Shown here: one piece after another, positions 1 through 11,300 of the stretch
How the letters are laid out: the number at the start of each line of letters is the position of its first letter
Position numbering within the stretch: position 1 is the first letter of the stretch
Origin: Galbula dea
Taxonomy: Eukaryota > Chordata > Aves > Piciformes > Galbulidae
Assembly (NCBI GenBank): GCA_013399015.1
Contig: VWZX01009005.1
Location: forward strand, 828,716-892,715
Reading direction: 5' to 3'
Length of the DNA stretch: 64,000 nucleotides
Made by a program: the position numbers and the translations under genes
Notes under the pieces: model-generated
What the model was told of the DNA's origin: nothing
What the model saw: only the letters and a program-made list of their open reading frames with translations
Databases searched by the model: none

Positions 1-453
1 GGGGGGGGGGGGTGGGGGGAAGGGAGCGAAGGGAACAGGGCGAACCCTCCCCTCAGTTCCGGGCGCCCTCGGCCGGCCTCGGCCCTCACTTAACGCTCCG
101 GCAATGGCTCTGCTCGCAGCGGCTTCGCACAGCGTGCGGCGGGGCCAATCGATCCTGCGTGGACCTGGCAGTGGCGCCGGTGACTGCTCGGCTCGGAGCC
201 TCTCGGTCTCCCTCCCCCTCCCACACCAAATGACTGACGGGCGGACGGGCCAGGACACACCTCTTTCCCCGCCTCCTCCATTAGGCCCCGGCATACAAAG
301 CCCACCCTTTCCTCAGCCCCATTGGCGGCCGCATCGGAAATACTGACATCATTTTTCTCCACTTCTATGGAAACTGAGACTCGGCGCAGAGAGCGCGTAT
401 GGGTGATGCTGTTCCCGCTCGCAGCCCGAGAAGCGGCTTGGCCCTGCGTACGG

Positions 454-473
454 ACTACATCTCCTAGAATGCC
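454..473 (+). promoter_or_regulatory. ZNF143/Staf-type promoter element
   Basis: The bases ACTACATCTCCTAGAATGCC match the known ZNF143 (SBS/M8) core ACTACAnnTCCCAGnATGC with one mismatch in the CCC block. It lies about 150 bases upstream of the inferred GGPS1 start region and on the ARID4B side of it, a typical location in two-way CpG promoters. Confidence 0.6.
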
Positions 474-606
474 CCGCGCGCGGCTGCCATGAGGGGACGA
501 AGCCCTCGCCGAATGCTAATAAGCTAAGGGGGCAAGGCTGGCGCTTGCGCGGTGGGGTACTGGTGGCGCATTTTCTCCCAAGAGGGGAAGGTGGCGCCTG
601 GTAGAG

Positions 607-612
607 CGGAAG
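607..612 (+). promoter_or_regulatory. ETS-type site CGGAAG near GGPS1 start
   Basis: CGGAAG matches the core of ETS/GABPA sites, which commonly sit within tens of bases of TATA-less start sites. The position just upstream of the inferred GGPS1 exon 1 fits, but the motif is short and could be chance. Confidence 0.35.
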
Positions 613-624
613 GGGGTGGTGTTT

Positions 625-751
625 CTCTTGTCGAGCTGCCGCTGCTGCTGCCTCCGCCACTCCGGGAGCGGAGGCCGCTCAGGGGAGCGGGGCGCGGCTC
701 GGCTTAGCTCTGTCTGGCTGCAGCGGTGGAGGAGAAGGAGGTGGCGGCGAG
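625..751 (+). other. GGPS1: GGPS1 non-coding exon 1 (5' UTR), approximate start
   Basis: A strong splice donor, GCGAG|GTGAGC, follows position 751 in the GC-rich island. It would join to the acceptor at 5225, giving a non-coding first exon as in mammalian GGPS1. The exact start is unknown; 625 is placed just after the ETS site in a pyrimidine-rich stretch. Other GT donors in the island are possible. Confidence 0.5.
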
Positions 752-3700
752 GTGAGCGGCGGCTGCCCGGGTTGAGGCCCCTTAGCTGGCCCTTGCTGGT
801 GGGAGGTGCCGGCTGGGCGGGGGCGGGGGACGCGCTTCTCAGAGGAGCCGGTCCTTCCCCTCTGCGCTAGGTCTGGCGGCGAGGGCCAGTCCGGCCGCGG
901 GGGGAGCGAGTCCCGCGGCCGCTCCGCCCAGGAGGGGTTGGCGGGCTGCCCGGGAGGGAGCCGGGAAGGGGCTGAGGGGAAGGGGGGTCGGAGTCGGCGG
1001 CCGCCGTTAGTGCTGGGCGGCGCCGGCGGGCCGCAGTATTGTCGGCGGGGCGGGCGAACTGAGCGCTCGGGGACCGAGGCTGCGCCGGACTGGCGNCGGG
1101 CGGTGCTTCCCTCCCCGGTGGCTGAGCCCGGCTACAAACAGCGCAGATCAGAAAATGGGGGTGGCCGGAGGATAGGGCGAGCGAAGAGTCCTCAGCTCTC
1201 AGTCTCGCTTTATCTAAAATGGCGCTGGCGAGGCTGGCCTGCTTGTCTTTGAGTTGTAGAAGCAGCTAGGATGGTTCTGTCGCCTCCGTCACGTTTACAT
1301 CTCTAATATGGAACTCTGAAAACTCTTTTTCTTACTTGACGGTGATGTTTTGGCTGAGAGTTAGGATCGGCAAGAAGGGTAACAGCTTCATGTTCTGTGT
1401 GACGCGTGAATTTTGAGAAGCCATTCAAAAGTAGTCATGATTTTTGCCGACTCGTTTTCTGTCCTCGGGTTAGGCAGCAGCTTAAAAACCCTTCCTATCT
1501 GTGTGTTATCATAGCATAGTGCGAAGACTTCAAGAGTCCAGGTGGTGTTGTCTAGCTTCTGTAGCATTCATATTCAATTATATCTGGAAATCCTATTAAA
1601 ATTCCCAAATTCTAGCAACAGTGTGTTCTTGCTTTTCTGGCCTTGGTGTTGACATTGCAACTATGGAGAAGCTGTTTAATTTGTCTGCATGTTCGGGGAA
1701 AGTTTGTGACTATCCTTCCCTCTGTGGGAAAGTTCAGTACAAGGTTTTGTTCCGTATCAGTTTAAGAGGGGTCTACTAATTAGAATAGAATGTAGACTAT
1801 AGTGATGTGGCCTGTTCAAATTGCATTTGGATTAAGAGCTTTGTTATTATCTTTGAAACAATACACATTCACAACAATGCTTTTGGGGTTTTTTATTTGT
1901 GGTTTGATTTGTTGTTGTTTTTTATTGGTAACGATGGAACCTGTATCTCCGTGCACGAAGTTTTGTGGTGGAACTGATTTAGGAAGTTTTTGGGCCATTC
2001 CTTTTGCATGGCAGCTTTCTACTCCTTTGGTGTGTTTCTTATTTTCTGTATAACTGTACTGTGATTGAAGCCACTGAGATGATAATGCTTTTTAAAATAC
2101 TGTCTATATATTTAACCTGGTCTATTTCAGCGATATTCCCCTAATTTGGAGGAGAGGGAGAATATTATGCAACTTGGGATAGAAGGTATAGAGTGAGAAA
2201 CTGTTTTATGAAGTTCCAAATGTTTCTTGTTTCTTCGTATGTAATCTAGAATTAATATTACTTGCATCCTCTCTAGAAACATCTTAGATACAGATCAGTT
2301 TCACATATAGTTTTAGAGTAGTTCCAACTTCTAGAATCCCATGTCACTTTCTTATTCTTGTTTCTTGTGCGTTTTCAAAGAGATTATTAGAGACCTTTGT
2401 TGTGGCCCAAAGACAGTTCTGTGGGCTCTATTGAGATTCTCTGGCCTGTGTCTGTAACAGCTGTTCTGTATGCTTATGTGGGGATACTGAGAAATAACTG
2501 GGAAAATAATTTAGTAGTGCATGAATTAAAATGCAGCAACTCTGTGTGCTGTTTTAAAAGGCAAAATGGCCTCAACTGTTTTGATGCTTTGAATAAAGCC
2601 TACATATAATCAATTCTTGCCCTTTCACTAACAAAAGGGTTTGCATTCCCTTTCATTTATTGTTTAACTCCTGGCAGTTCTGCTTTTTATTAGGATGTGC
2701 TGACCAAGATCTTTTTTTCTAAATGTCTTCACTGAAAAGACTTTCAACAACAGTTGTGACTTCCATAGTAAATTAGTCAGTCACCTAGGCAGGAAACCCT
2801 TAACATTAAGCATTTCTCCAAGAGTGTCAAATGTGGTAACTGTGCAAACAGCAGTAATACTGCAAGTCTCATATCATGGTGTCCTTGCTTACAGGCCTTT
2901 ATAAGCAACTTCAATTACGTATTTCTTTATCAAGTGTTCCTTTTTTTGTATAAGATTGGGTGATGTTCTGCTCGCTATTCTTGTTTTGGTGAACACGTTA
3001 GAGCTGTAGCTGACTGTTTTCCTTAGTGGAGGTTACCTATCACTTCATTTAAAGGTAGCATAGCAGCCTAAAAAAAATTAATTATAGTGACTTTAAGCCA
3101 AGTTACCATCCACTCTTTGTACCTTGGAGTTTTTTGCCTGTTTTAATTTAGAAAAAAATAAAATAAAATCCTTGGCAGTTGTGGAACAAGTGTGACTATT
3201 TCTTCTCATAAGCTGCGTTTTAGATGAACTCCTATTACTTTTGTGCCAAAAGATGCACATGTTTTGTTTGATGCTGTGTAACTCTAGTGAATTTCCAGTT
3301 ACTTGGGGATTCTGAATATCTTAGTGTCCTACAGACAGGTAAGAAACCTCAATTCCCTGAAGGGAGAAGAACTTTAGTATTTACTTTTAAGCAGAAACTT
3401 TTACAAAACAATTCTAACCCTAAAATCTTTTCCCAGCTCTGTTGCATAGTTAGGAATTTCTAGTTCTAAACCATTTATGAGGTGCTTTTGATAAATAATA
3501 GTCACAGGAGAGCTGTTAAATTGATAGTGTGTCCTCATATCCAGCTCTACCTGCTTCTTTCCACTTAAAACATCTACAAGTGGACTATGATAATCTTTTT
3601 GATTTCACTTATTCGCTGAAGTCCTTCAAGACTTTCCCTTAATATATAAAGGTACAGTTTGGCAGCTGACTTTGAGTGGCAGTGCTAGCATAAAAGCTGT

Positions 3701-5225
3701 TCCTATCTCTTCACTTATACAAACAAGCTAAAAACAAAGTAGGAAGCAGAGGGTGTCAAATCTAATTTATATTACTGTGTGGCCTGACAGCAAACTGTGC
3801 CGGCACACCATGGCATAGGTGCAGTCTTAGGAGCGTTTTATTGACAACTGTGTTTGCTTAAATAGCCTTTCTTGCCTCTGAAATGCTGATGCATTTGATT
3901 AATATATGCAGTGAAGCAAATAAAGGGATTGATTTAAACCTTAGCTTGGAAAATAGTTATTGATGCACATCAGTTCTCCAGTTTGGACTGATACAAATGG
4001 GTGTGGAGGGTGGAAATGGGAATAGACAGGAACTTACTGAGCTATACTGAAAGGTATGAATGTTGAGGAACACCAGTTTGTCCAGGTAGCTTAAGATGAA
4101 ACAGTGATGTTAATGTTGATCTTGTGAGCTTTTGATGGGAAAATATTACTGCATTACTTTAAGCAAGTGTAGAACATAGTTTATTCCACTTAAGTTAACC
4201 ACTCCCCTTAATGTAGCTACATTAAAAATGCATTAGTCCATACTTATAAATATCACTTTAAAATAGTTATTTTTATGGATAATTTATATAAGTATTCAAT
4301 TGCTTCAGGGGCAAAAAGTACATCCTTTCCACAATGCTAGCTAAATAGCTGAGAAATGATGCTTAAGTAGCATGAGACTTTATGCTACTGCTGCAGTTCC
4401 TGTCTTAAAATGACATTAGAAAAATTGTTTTGAGCTGCTGCATCTGCAGTGCAGCAAAGGAAGGCTAGAGGCAAAAGGACAGAAAATCTATTATAGAAAA
4501 GAGTCGGGGGGCAAAAATGTAGCTATAGATGACCAAAGGTATGTGAGCCAAAACATAATCAACAGAAAATTGTTGAGCTATGTAGGGAATGGAACTTAAA
4601 AGATTTATCATAAGAATCTATATGTATCTCGTATATGGGAAGGTGTGTTAGAGGTGTCTGTATGCCTAAAGAGGTAAGAAAATTGTATATTCCTGTTCTG
4701 CCTTCTAAAACAGGACTGGAGAACTCGATCAAAAGGCTGAAGCTAGTGTTCAGCTTGTTTAGGTTGCCTTGGTGTGAGGTATATTTTCTGCTCTTGAGCA
4801 TCTCCACTTTTGTATGGGGAAAGCATTCGGGGACATATAATCAGTTTAGTTGTATGAGGTTTTATATGTACTGTCTTCTCTAAGCACTTACAGTGGAGCT
4901 TTGCTGTTGTGAATGCTATTGTTTTAAATACTTCATCTAAGCCCTTTAATACATATAAAAGAGCAAATGAAGTCTAGGAGTTGGTTTAAACTTTTCATGA
5001 ATAACTAAAGAAAACTGTGTTTAGTACATGTGCTTGTTTCTTTTCTAAATGGCATCTGGAAAGCTTTTTTTTATATAGTGAAGGTAGTATTAACTAAAGG
5101 TGTTGTGTTCAAAAGTGCAGTATTTGCACCTAACCATGAAGTCAGCTGACTTTTTATTAATTGTGTGTATCTTTTTTTAATTCCTTAATTTTTGATCTAA
5201 ATAGTGTCAACACTTTCTTTAACAG
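752..5225 (+). other. GGPS1: GGPS1 intron 1
   Basis: It begins with GTGAGC in the CpG island and ends at ...TTTAACAG (5225). The first 400 bases are GC-rich and include one ambiguous base at 1096. After about 1250 it is AT-rich unique-looking DNA. I see no conserved coding sequence, RNA gene or clear repeat family; the short open frames here look like chance. Confidence 0.7.
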
Positions 5226-5318
5226 TGGACTACTGCTTATGAAATAAAGAAATAGATGGGATGGATGAAACATCTAAAAGAATCCTAGAGCCATACCAGT
5301 ATTTACTTCAACTACCAG
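5226..5318 (+). CDS. GGPS1: GGPS1 exon 2 (5' UTR plus codons 1-19)
   Basis: The acceptor ends at 5225 and coding starts at 5261. The exon encodes the N-terminus up to QLP plus the first base of a glycine codon (phase 1). The donor is CCAG|GCAAGT, a GC rather than GT donor. The frame into exon 3 (GKQVRTKLSQAFNHW) only works with this junction. The UTR part holds two short upstream open frames. Confidence 0.93.
5239..5288 (+). promoter_or_regulatory. Two upstream ORFs around the GGPS1 start codon
   Basis: ATG AAA TAA at 5239-5247 is a minimal upstream ORF. A second ATG at 5256 opens a 10-codon frame that runs past the true start and stops at 5286-5288 in another frame. The true ATG has better context (G at -3) than the ATG at 5256 (T at -3). 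They could lower or tune GGPS1 translation; this is inference from sequence only. Confidence 0.5.
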
Positions 5319-8300
5319 GCAAGTTTCTTTGTACTGTGTTATTTTCTAAGTATCAAAATTGTTTTGATAGCAACTTTCATCTTGGGAAGTAGAAGACAAG
5401 TTTGTGTTCTTGCTTTGTGTATGCAAGAGTAACACTTCTCAATATTTGTTCTTCTCCTCCTTTTGCAGAATGACTATATTGGGTGAGATTGATACAATAG
5501 CTCTTGACTGTTGCAGTGTAAGTAGTATTTCGGTTACTCTGATCTCCATTCAGAGTAGCTGACTTGCTACTTTTTAAAACATTAAGGGCAAGTACTGAAG
5601 ACTTGATCCCCTTCTTTACAAAAAAACCGTGATTAGCCCTGTGTTTATCTGCTTGCTGTACTGGACTCAGTGGGTTGTGGTTTTGGTTTTTTAAATAGCC
5701 TGTTTCTTTTGTGTAATTTCTTCTCCCTGGTGTATGTACAGCCAATTTCAACTGTCCCTGGATTGCTTCACTTGCCCAAGGATCAACGAGTCCTTGTGTG
5801 GAATCAGATCACTAGCAACACATTCAGATGAAGTTCTTGTCCTTGAACACTATTTTACCAGAATTCAGGAGGCTGTCTGATAGAGAACTACTGTATGGTT
5901 ATGCCTCTCAGAAGCCTCTTTGACTAAAGAGGTGGTCTGCTATGAATCTTATTTGTACATGTAGTAAAAATAGTGGCAGAACTACTTTGTCATTGGAACT
6001 GTTGCATGATTGCCTTCTGTGCAGCACATATTGCATACTGGTGGAGTTAAGGAAGATACAAAATACTGTAAATATTGAGAAAAATTATTCTGACCAAAAT
6101 TCTATCTGACTGGAATAGAAGACCTCTAGACAAGTAGCACAAAGAATCACAGGTGCAGCACTAAATGGCTTTTGCATATCTCCAGCAAGATGTATGTATC
6201 AGCAGTGTGGGTCCTGTGTATAATGATAAGCTCTGCAAATACCCAGGATAGTCATGTCTACATTAGTGATTTCATTTCACTTGGCAGTTAGCATTACTTG
6301 AGTTGAAAAATAAGAAAAGGAAAGAATTTGGCAGTAACATGCCTTTTTAATGCCAGAAAGCTTGTTTCCTCTCAGTATATTCCATTCAGGTATGTTGAAC
6401 TGGGTGGTGGTTTTGCTAGAGAACTACTTTGAGAATGAGTTTATGATATTCCAGAGAGTTTTCTAAGAGCTGCTCTGGAAGAAAATTACTTTCCTCCAAC
6501 ACCATCATTAAGAGTACTTTTTTTTTTTGTTAGATTCTGTCATATAACCAAGGTATATTGTGACACTTATGTATTTTAGATGCAAGGTTTTTTTAAGCTG
6601 TTGGAGGTGCCAGCAAAAAAGCTCAGCACCCTAGTAGGAAATACACAACAGACAAAAAGTGCCTGCAGTGGATGTTATCTAGACTTCAGTAAGGCTTTTG
6701 ATGGTCTACCACGGTATCCTTATAGGAAAGCTTAGGAAGTATGGGCTGGATGAGTGGACAGTGAGGTGGATCAAGAATTGGGAGAACAGCTAGCTAATTT
6801 CAGAGGGTTGTGATCAGTGGCATGGAGTCTAGCTGGAGGCCTGTAAGTAAAGGCTAGTATTGTTCAACTTACTGATCAGTAAGTTGATGAAGGAATAGAG
6901 TGCCTCCTCGGCAAGTTTGATGATACAAAACTGGGAGGAGTGGCTGATACCCCATGCTGCTGTGCAGCCATCCAGAAGGATCTCAATAGGCTGGAGAGGT
7001 GGACAGGAAAGAACCTGCTGAAGTTTAACACAGGTGAGTGCAGGGTCCTGCACCTGGGAAGGAATAACCCCATGCCACCAATGCGGGCTGGGGGCTGTCC
7101 TGGAAAGTAACTCTGCAGAGAAGGACCTGGGGTCCAGGTGGATGACAAGTTGTCCATGAGCCAGCAACGTGCTGTTGTGGCCAAGGCAAATATATATCCT
7201 GTATTGCTGAAGTATCATAAATCTGATTGTTCACTTAAACATTGATTTCATGTTAATTTAGATTGTTTTGGAGAAGGTTTGAGAGAAGGTGCACTTCTCT
7301 CTGTGTAGAAATGGTGGCATGATTCAAAAGAAGACTGCTCTTAAACTAGGCAGGTGGTGTACCTGTGGAACCTTGTACTAACAGGGTTCACAGTCATAGC
7401 TGGATGTTTACTCTTTTTGAAACACTGGCTTTGCCCTAAGTCAGCTCTTCCAACTACAGATCAGTAGGAAACAGTTACTTATGTGAACCTTGGAATCAGT
7501 ATGAGCACCAGTGCTTGACTGGGTATTATCAGTCATCTAGCCTGTTAAAAACTTGCCAGGTTAATCTTCTCTTGTCTTGTTAGTGAGCTGACACAAGGGT
7601 GAGGACAAGGAGCTGTTTCTATGTTGGATTAGCTCAAGCTCTGAGGGGCTTTTGCAGAAAGCTTGGCTGAGTGTCAGATCTGTACACTTACAGCCCTACA
7701 ATGGTCCACGTGCATATCTTTTAAGACTAGTTAAAAAAAACCCCAATCTCTCTAAATGGTTTAGTAACCTATGAGAACTTGAATGAATTTAGATACATAT
7801 CAAACTTTGTTTACATAAAAAGATTGTGTAACAGTATTAAGGTTGTTGGAGGGAAGGGAAGGGGAGGAGAGAAGATGCCTGCTAATGTTACAGAATCACA
7901 GAATATCCCAAGCTGGAAGGGTCTCACAAGGATCATCGAGTCCAGCTCCTATTTAGGCACAGGACAACCCCAAGGTCACACTAGTCTAGTATCTGTACCC
8001 AACACATTACTAATAGAGAAAACACATCACAAGACAACTCCAAACACCAATGTCTGGCAGTTCAGTCAGAACACTAGAGAAAGTGGGTTGGCCAACAAGT
8101 CCAGAAATCAAATGCAGACAGGAGAAAAAAAAAAAAAACAAAAAACCAAACACTAAAAACACACCACACATCAGCCTTACCTGTAGTATAAGAACAGAAA
8201 TTTTTGTAACTGTTAAGGATTGATCCCTCAATACAAGAAGTTGTTACTTTGCTTCCCATTAATGTAATAAGAGTTCTAATTGTAACATTTTGGGGCTGAT

Positions 8301-11300
8301 ACTTAAACTAAGATTGTTTACTACTTTGACTTCAACAGTACTGAGACAGACAAGCTGCTAGATTTAAGGGTTTTTTACTGTGTTGCTATTTTAATTGCTA
8401 GTATGGTAATTAATGTTTATTCCTTCAGTAGCAGAATTTTGTGGTTGGGAGAACATACATATTGGAACAGTAACTTTTATTGTAAACTCTCATTGCCATA
8501 CTAGTTTATAGCAGTGTTCTACTTAATCTAGTATTCTGTTGTTTAGTCTCTTAAATAGTGCAATAAACAGGATTAACTTTTACAGATTCCAATGTGGTTT
8601 GTTTAAAAAATGGTCTAATTTGCACATATGATGAATATTTTACCTCCAAGTGGCTGGCCTACCAGCACTAGCTGTTTTTGCAGCCCTTGGTAGTGTATGG
8701 AGTTTCAGTTTTAGTAAAACATATGATCAACAACTTGCTATAGAAAGGGGTGGATTTTGTTCCCATTCATGTCTATGTATCTTTCCTTTCTTGTCCCTCT
8801 GGTCTTGGCTGCAGTCTTTCTTGGGCTTGTTCAACAAGCTGAAACAATCAAGACTGGCCTTGTTCTTCATCTTTTTCTGCAGCTTGTTGAAATTTACAAG
8901 GTTGGTGAAGGAGTTAAACACCACAGGGCATGACCTCTGCCACTGGCACAAATACAGTTGGAACATCAGAGGCCATAACTGGGGCCAGGTTCCCGAGGGA
9001 GGCTGCGGCTCTTAGTTTCTGAGGTGCAGGGATACATGGGGGCACCCCCTGGACCAAAGAAAATGATGTCCCTGTCCCTAAAAGGTGTGTAGTGGTGGAA
9101 AACATGTCACCAAGCAAAGGAGCTGTGGAAAGGGGTCAGCAGGCTGCACAGCTTCAGAAATAACAAGAAGTGCAAGACCTTGCAGGTTCAAGAGCCTAAA
9201 ACCTCCAGATATATTGTAGGAGGGGCAGGAACAGTCTTTCTATTTCAGGTGGGGAAATGGATACTCCCACATTGGTGAAGACTGGGACCTGATGGCTTCT
9301 GGCACCAGGAGAAAGATTCCTGATCCTTGAGCAGGTGTGCAGTTGCTAAATAGGTTCAGTGTAGTGGAAGATGATGGTGCATGGCTGGAAGATCTGCATG
9401 CAACAAAGCATCAGACCAGCATCTGGTGGCAGCAGCCTGTGATAGTAGTGGGGAGACTGGCTCCTGCAGGGGACAGAGGCCTCCCATCTGAGATTACATC
9501 TTAAGGAGGTTTACTGCTCTTGGGTAGCTCTCATCAGGGATGTGGTGCAGGGACTGCCAAGGTGTGTTTCATCCTCAGGCTACTTAGCCCTGCAGCTCTT
9601 CTGCTTGAGTGCTAATCGATACAGCAAGAGGATGCCTGGAGCTTATCAAGCATGACTATGTGGCTTTTGGAATTAGGGCCAAGGGCACACACAGGAAGCT
9701 AGGTGGCTTTTCTTCATGATCCTCAACTCCCTTCCCATCACCATCAACAGAAACAGACAGATATTGCCTGTCAACAGTTTGTTGCACATCTGATACTGAT
9801 AGCAGAGATTTTGGGGTTTGTGGCTCAGGGACTCCCTTTGTAGATCAAGAACTACTAAGAGGAGATAGCATTCACCTGCCCAAGTCAGGGCAAAAGTCTC
9901 TGCTAACAGACTGAACAACCTGGTGAGAAGGGACCTAAACTAGAAATAAAACAGAGGGAAATGACTACACACAATCAAGTCAGGAAATAGTGAATTTAAC
10001 AAAGACTGTAGGCAGATGTGGACAAAAGATACTTTGTAATCTGCAGAGCTGAAGCCAGCTCATCCCAGGTGTATGCATTTAAACAAGGAACTACAAACAG
10101 GACAGTGGAGGAAGCTCTTGCTTTTTCTGGGAATCTGCAGGACTGGGTGCCTCTCTGAAGTGCCTCTACACAAATGTATACAGCATAGGGAATAAACAGG
10201 AGTTGGAGGTCTGCAGGGCTGTAATTTTATTTGGGTGTCTGATGTGGAATAGCTCACACTGCTGGAGTGCTGCAATGGATGGCTTTGGAATGCTTAGGAA
10301 GGCAGTCTGGGATAGCAGGAAGTGGGAGCTGCCTTTTATGTGAAAGAGCAGCTGAACTGCATGGAGCTCTGCCTTCAGTGAGGTGATAAGCCTGTTTAGA
10401 GTTTATGGGTTAAGATTAGAGAGCACATAATAGGGGTGACACTATAGTGTCTCTGCTACAGAGCACCTGAGCAGGAAGAAGTAGATGAAGCCTTCAGACA
10501 ACTGGAAGATGCGTCTTATTTACAAACCTTCGTGGGAGATTTTTGGCTGCCTCAGTATCTGTTAGAAGAAACAACACAGCAGGGCACAGGCAATGTGTGA
10601 GATTTCTGGAATGCATTGATGCACACTTAACTAACACAGGTCATCAAGGAGCTGATGAAGGCAGGCATAATGCTGGACCTCACACTTAGAAACAAGGAGG
10701 AATTGGTTATGTCATGAAGACTGTGGCAACCTTGGCTGCAGCAACCATGGGATGGTGTTTCAGGATCCTGAGAAGGAACAAGGCAAAAATCAGGATCACA
10801 GCCCTGGCCTAAACTATTTTGAAAAAGGGAGTTAAGATGGGCAAATCTGCAGTGACCTTAATCCATCAAAAGTGGCTGCCCACCTTTAAAATTGTGTATG
10901 CCTGCTCTCTTTGCTTGTCATTCTACAGTTCCCTTATGGTGGCTATGGTGTTCTTGTGGCTGTGTGGGGAGGTCTGTTTGGGGAATTTTCCATGTAGCCC
11001 TAATCCATCAGAGGACAGAGCTAAATGTGAAAGTGTACAATGTAGCTGAGGTAATATGGTAGCTTGCTTCTTTCAGAAGGGCAGTGGCCTTTTCCCCTGG
11101 CTCCCAGCATCTGCTGCTTGCCCTGTAATGACTGGCAGACTCACTACATAAGCTGACTCTGTACATAAAGCCAGCAGAAAGCTAACCTAGCAAAAAGCAG
11201 ACAGTTTTCTGCTAGGGTAATGAGTCAGCTTAGTGAGGCTCTAATGAGGGCTAGGTTAATAGTCCCTCTGCTCTTTCCCATGCTGTTCTAGCCCTTTTAT

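Larger units (their letters stand above)
1..1150. promoter_or_regulatory. CpG island, probable two-way promoter of GGPS1 (+) and ARID4B (-)
   Basis: The first 1.15 kb is very GC-rich and dense in CpG, unlike the AT-rich DNA that follows. There is no TATA box near the likely start sites. Visible elements are a CCAAT box at 145-149, an inverted CCAAT (ATTGG) at 321-325, a CRE-like TGACATCA at 344-351 that differs by one base from the CREB/ATF palindrome, a ZNF143-type element at 454-473 and an ETS-type CGGAAG at 607-612. Such mixtures are typical of TATA-less housekeeping promoters. In human, ARID4B is transcribed away from GGPS1 on the other strand, so a shared promoter is likely by synteny. 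No ARID4B coding exon is visible here, so that half of the call is inference. The poly-G at 1-12 followed by further G-runs could form a G-quadruplex or be an assembly edge artefact. Confidence 0.75.

Noticed and set aside
1..600. ARID4B first exon on the minus strand
   Set aside because: Expected by synteny, but no coding sequence or clear donor could be recognised, so only the promoter is annotated.
5377..5751. 124-residue minus-strand open frame inside GGPS1 intron 2
   Set aside because: No recognisable domain, no splice context, low-complexity Ser/Asn/Lys-rich composition, and it lies in an intron of a well-defined gene; most likely chance.
6829..7234. Three overlapping minus-strand open frames near 7 kb
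   Set aside because: They are antisense shadows of a CR1 reverse-transcriptase remnant on the + strand.
8074..8259. Phe-rich minus-strand open frame
   Set aside because: It is produced by an A-run on the + strand next to a CR1 tail; low complexity.
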